Positions 61,096 to 64,000 of a stretch of DNA of 64,000 nucleotides are shown one piece after another. Source of the stretch: Herpetosiphon aurantiacus DSM 785 (GTDB taxonomy: Bacteria; Chloroflexota; Chloroflexia; Chloroflexales; Herpetosiphonaceae); the NCBI GenBank assembly GCA_000018565.1, contig CP000875.1:3549199-3613198 (forward strand), given 5' to 3'. Numbering within the stretch: position 1 is the first letter of the stretch; every line of letters begins with the position of its first letter. The notes beneath the pieces were generated by a model, which worked only from the letters and a program-made list of their open reading frames with translations, was not told the origin of the DNA and did no database searches. Position numbers and translations under genes: made by a program.

Positions 61096-62103
61096 CTATT
61101 GTTGTTGAACGACGCTGCTATCGCTGCCAGGAATATTGCTGGTATCGAAATTGGCAATCAAGCTGGGGTCGCCACCCAAATTTTCGGCCATAATCCGCAG
61201 ATCTTCGGTCAGCAAGCCTAAATATGAGTGATTGGCAGCCCCGACCTCGCCAGGTAAATCGTCGTCGCGCAGGCTATCAATATATTTTACGCCTGTTTCG
61301 CGGCCAATTTGCTCTAATACTGGCGATGGAAAAACTTCCGAGCCAAAAATCGCTGGCACTTTTTGCTCACGAATCTGCGTGATCAAATCGGCAACATCTT
61401 TGGCCGATGGCTCGGCAAAATCAGCAGGCTGAATTGCCCCAATCACGGTCATGCCATAGTGCGGGGCGAAATAAGCCCATGAATCGTGGTAGGTCAGCAA
61501 TTTGCGATTTTCAGCCGGGATACTCTCGATCGTTTTTTTAACTGCCAGATCAAAGGCTTCGATGCGGGTTTTGAAGCTGGCATAATTGGCGTTGTAATAC
61601 TCAGCGTTGCTCGGGTCGCGGCGCACCAAGGCATCACGCACAATTTCGGCGTAGCGCAAGCCATGCAGCGGGTGTGTCCAGAGGTGCGGGTTGGGGCTAC
61701 CAGCCTCTTTAGGAAACGAGAAATCGTAGACATATTGCTCAGGCGTGATCGTTTGCTCGCCCAGCAAGATAATTTCGGCACTTGGTTGTTTGTTGGCTTC
61801 GGCCAATTTGTGGGTTGGTTCCTCTAAATTAAGGCCATTGATAAAGATTAAGTCGGCCTCGGCCAAGGTTTTGGCATCTGAAGGCACTGGCTCGAAGGTG
61901 TGGGAATTCACACCCTCAGGCACAATTCCGGTTAGGCTAATTTTATCGCCTGCAATGTTGTAGATAATATTGGTAATTGGCGAAACCGTACTGACGACGT
62001 TGAGTTTGGCGGTTTGGCCTTGGGTGGTTGGGGCGGCTTGTTCAGCACCGCAACTTGCCAAGATAAACAGCGAAAGGAAGCTAATAATCCACCAGCGCCG
62101 CAT
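61096..62103 (-). CDS. Zn/Mn ABC transporter substrate-binding lipoprotein
   Basis: A 335-residue member of the ZnuA/PsaA (cluster 9) family. ATG 62103 is preferred; in-frame ATG 62115 lies directly against GAGG. The lipobox L-A-S-C anchors it. Metal ligands are seen in N-S-H-T-F-E-P (His), P-N-P-H-L-W-T-H-P (His), F-G-S-E-V-F (Glu) and R-D-D-D-L-P-G (Asp). A histidine-rich loop typical of Zn-specific ZnuA is missing, and Glu as third ligand favours Mn or Zn; the metal is therefore left open. It is the first gene of the importer operon. Confidence 0.92.
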   Translation of the reverse strand: MRRWWIISFLSLFILASCGAEQAAPTTQGQTAKLNVVSTVSPITNIIYNIAGDKISLTGIVPEGVNSHTFEPVPSDAKTLAEADLIFINGLNLEEPTHKLAEANKQPSAEIILLGEQTITPEQYVYDFSFPKEAGSPNPHLWTHPLHGLRYAEIVRDALVRRDPSNAEYYNANYASFKTRIEAFDLAVKKTIESIPAENRKLLTYHDSWAYFAPHYGMTVIGAIQPADFAEPSAKDVADLITQIREQKVPAIFGSEVFPSPVLEQIGRETGVKYIDSLRDDDLPGEVGAANHSYLGLLTEDLRIMAENLGGDPSLIANFDTSNIPGSDSSVVQQQ

Positions 62104-62255
62104 AGCGTTATCCATCCTCGACTACATGAATCCAACGAGTATTCTACCATCGATCGTTTGGCTATCTCGGATATACTACTATTCTCTGCAAAAACGCTGC
62201 TTCTGAGCGAGCGCTGAAGGTTGTATGATCAGTACGTTTTACAAGGAGTCTTAGG

Positions 62256-63431
62256 ATGGATATTAAACGGGTAACGGTGATTGTTTTGGATGGTGTGGGA
62301 ATTGGCGAAGCACCTGATGCCGACGAATATGGCGATGTAGGCAGCCACTCGTTGGCCAACACAGCCGCAGCTATCAATGGGCTTGATCTGCCCAATATGG
62401 CAGCACTAGGGCTTGGTTGCATTAGCGAAATGCAGGGTGTCGCCTGCCCTGAATCTTTTAGTGGCAGCTATGGCAAAATGCAACCGCTATCAAAAGGCAA
62501 AGATACAGTTTCAGGTCACTGGGAGATGATGGGCATCGTCTTGCCAACACCATTTCCGGTGTATCCCGATGGCTTTCCGGCAGCAGTAATTGAGCCATTT
62601 AAACAAAAAATTGGGCGTGGCGTGCTGGGCAATAAATCAGCCTCAGGCACTGATATTCTTGAAGAATTAGGCATGGAACACATTCGCACGGGTGATCCAA
62701 TTGTCTATACCTCAGCTGATAGTGTTTTTCAAATTGCGGCCCATGAAGACGTGATTACTCCCAAAGAGTTGTATGCAATGTGCGAAATCGCGCGTGAGAT
62801 CTTGGTTGGAGAGCATGCGGTTGGGCGGGTGATTGCGCGGCCATTTATTGGCGATAGTCCCGAAACCTTTAAGCGCACCATTCGCCGCCACGATTATGCC
62901 CTGACCCCAGAAACCCCCACCATTTTGGATAAAGTAGTAGCGGCAGGCAAACAAGTCTATTCAGTTGGCAAAATCGATGATATTTTTGGCAATCGCGGCA
63001 TCAGCGTTTCCAACCATACCGTTGATAATGCGGCCAGTTTAGAGGCAGTGCTTGAATTTCTCGATGTGGATTTTGAAGGGCTGTTGTTTGCCAACTTCAT
63101 CGAGTTTGATATGATCTATGGCCATCGCAATGATCCGGTTGGCTATGCCAACGCCTTGAAGGCAGTTGATCAGCGTTTGCCTGAGCTACAAGCCAAATTA
63201 CGGGCGGGCGATCTGGTGGTAATTACCGCCGATCATGGCGTTGACCCAACCACCCCTGGCTCGAACCACAGCCGTGAATATGTTCCGCTATTGGTTTTTG
63301 GCCCCGAAGTGCGTAGCGGAGTCAATTTGGGAACTCGTCAGACCCTGAGCGACTTGGCGGCAACGATTGCTGAGATTTTCGGGCTAGAGCAACCACTGCA
63401 TGGCACAAGTTTCCTCAGTGAACTACAATAA
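62256..63431 (+). CDS. deoB: Phosphopentomutase
   Basis: A 391-residue alkaline-phosphatase-superfamily enzyme that interconverts ribose-1-phosphate and ribose-5-phosphate (also the deoxy forms). AAGGAG precedes ATG 62256. Metal and active-site features: V-L-D-G-V-G-I-G-E-A-P-D-A, the K-G-K-D-T-V-S-G-H-W-E nucleophile Thr segment, D-I-F-G-N-R-G-I, and T-A-D-H-G-V-D-P-T with S-N-H-S-R-E. It links nucleoside salvage to central carbon; the adenosine deaminase at 6952 acts in the same salvage network. Confidence 0.96.
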   Translation: MDIKRVTVIVLDGVGIGEAPDADEYGDVGSHSLANTAAAINGLDLPNMAALGLGCISEMQGVACPESFSGSYGKMQPLSKGKDTVSGHWEMMGIVLPTPFPVYPDGFPAAVIEPFKQKIGRGVLGNKSASGTDILEELGMEHIRTGDPIVYTSADSVFQIAAHEDVITPKELYAMCEIAREILVGEHAVGRVIARPFIGDSPETFKRTIRRHDYALTPETPTILDKVVAAGKQVYSVGKIDDIFGNRGISVSNHTVDNAASLEAVLEFLDVDFEGLLFANFIEFDMIYGHRNDPVGYANALKAVDQRLPELQAKLRAGDLVVITADHGVDPTTPGSNHSREYVPLLVFGPEVRSGVNLGTRQTLSDLAATIAEIFGLEQPLHGTSFLSELQ

Positions 63432-63459
63432 TTTAGCATCGATCAAATTGGTCAAATGC

Positions 63460-63490
63460 AAAAACCTATCTCGCACGAGGTAGGTTTTTT
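63460..63490 (+). terminator. Rho-independent terminator after deoB
   Basis: AAAACCTATCTCG (63461-63473) and CGAGGTAGGTTTT (63476-63488) pair with one G-T base pair and a two-base loop, followed by a T-run. Confidence 0.88.
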
Positions 63491-63595
63491 GCGACAACTG
63501 GCGTGATACCGTATGACTTCAGATATCTCTAGTGATACCATGCTAGTACATCGTTCATCCAGCAACCATGCTGTGGGTCTAGAAGGAATCGTACT

Positions 63596-64000
63596 ATGCA
63601 ATTACGTCAACTCGGTAAGTCGGAATTACGGATTCCTAAAGTAGTGATTGGGGGCAATGTATTTGGCTGGACGGTTGATCGCGCCCAAACATTTCGTTTG
63701 CTTGATGCCTTTGTTGCTGCAGGGCTTAACACAATTGATACTGCCGATGTTTATTCGGCATGGGTCGAAGGTAACCAAGGTGGCGAATCGGAAACGCTGA
63801 TTGGAGAATGGATTAAGCAACGCCAGCGTCGCGATGATTTGATTATTCTGAGCAAAGTTGGAGCTGGCACAGGTTTAGCCAAGGCGCATATTGCCCAGGC
63901 AATCGATGCCTCATTACAACGGCTTCAAACTGACTATCTTGATTTATATCAAGCGCATGTTGATGATGCCAATACTCCGTTAGATCAAACGCTTAGCGCA
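63596..64000 (+). CDS. Aldo/keto reductase, N-terminal part
   Basis: An open frame from ATG 63596 (AAGGA eight bases upstream) to the end of the window, 135 codons, cut by the edge. The product starts M-Q-L-R-Q-L-G-K-S-E-L and I-P-K-V-V-I-G-G-N-V-F-G-W, then L-N-T-I-D-T-A-D-V-Y (catalytic Asp and Tyr), I-I-L-S-K-V-G (catalytic Lys) and the Y-L-D-L-Y-Q-A-H segment (His). These are the four residues of the AKR catalytic set. Substrate unknown. Confidence 0.92.
   Translation, partial: MQLRQLGKSELRIPKVVIGGNVFGWTVDRAQTFRLLDAFVAAGLNTIDTADVYSAWVEGNQGGESETLIGEWIKQRQRRDDLIILSKVGAGTGLAKAHIAQAIDASLQRLQTDYLDLYQAHVDDANTPLDQTLSA

Overview
The window looks like a chromosomal segment of a filamentous, predatory-type Chloroflexota bacterium, most likely Herpetosiphon or a close relative. 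This is an inference: base composition is near 50% GC, secreted proteins carry long Thr/Pro linkers and end in a short [V/I/Y]-[Y/F]-L-P tail, and gene content mixes tight operons with large secreted polysaccharide-binding proteins. No rRNA, tRNA, CRISPR array, transposase or phage gene was recognised.

Layout. 1-4436: a truncated flippase-like membrane protein, an Ig-domain lipoprotein, a short minus-strand gene of 51 residues, a second flippase-like protein and a coupled FAD oxidoreductase. 4565-7992: queA (minus) back to back with prfA-add. 8105-14327: a histidine kinase/response regulator pair, two AI-2E family permeases, a BrkB-type membrane protein and a tiny proline-rich protein. 14511-20872: a MalY/PatB aminotransferase, an RsbR-like STAS protein, a double-domain M16 peptidase and a Cys/Met-metabolism PLP enzyme. 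21010-23807: a PadR regulator, alpha/beta hydrolase, MBOAT acyltransferase and membrane protein in one run, with a PadR-type promoter and a candidate Pho box.

23839-39601 is a secretome region: a Kelch-repeat protein, PAP2 phosphatase, CrtI/PYROXD2-like oxidoreductase, a GH16 glucanase with three discoidin domains, a cupin, a 1394-residue thrombospondin-type-3-repeat protein and a CBM2-GH5 cellulase. 39677-44105 is a five-gene minus-strand operon: a flavoprotein, an MFS exporter, an ArsO-like flavin monooxygenase, a SigZ-like ECF sigma factor with a C-terminal Cys cluster, and a 43-residue metallothionein-like peptide with 8 Cys. It is preceded by three related palindromes, and is my best candidate for an undescribed metal(loid) or thiol stress system.

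44384-45114 holds tandem paralogous membrane proteins. 45199-51929 is trehalose metabolism (otsA-treS-otsB, then a trehalase) with an HD hydrolase and a small UPF0158-like protein between. 51971-52111 is a gene-free stretch with nested stems that looks like a structured RNA. 52170-54683 has an M20-family peptidase with an eroded active site and a FeeM-like N-acyltransferase. 55003-58792 is a dense plus-strand run: rseP, a Cas4-type Fe-S nuclease split over two overlapping membrane ORFs, a zinc-ribbon protein, a PTPS/QueD homologue and others. 59014-64000 has a lone receiver protein, a Zn/Mn-type ABC importer (minus), deoB and the start of an aldo/keto reductase.

Start codons were chosen by Shine-Dalgarno position; several genes use TTG or GTG. 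All functions are read from motifs by eye, with no database search.
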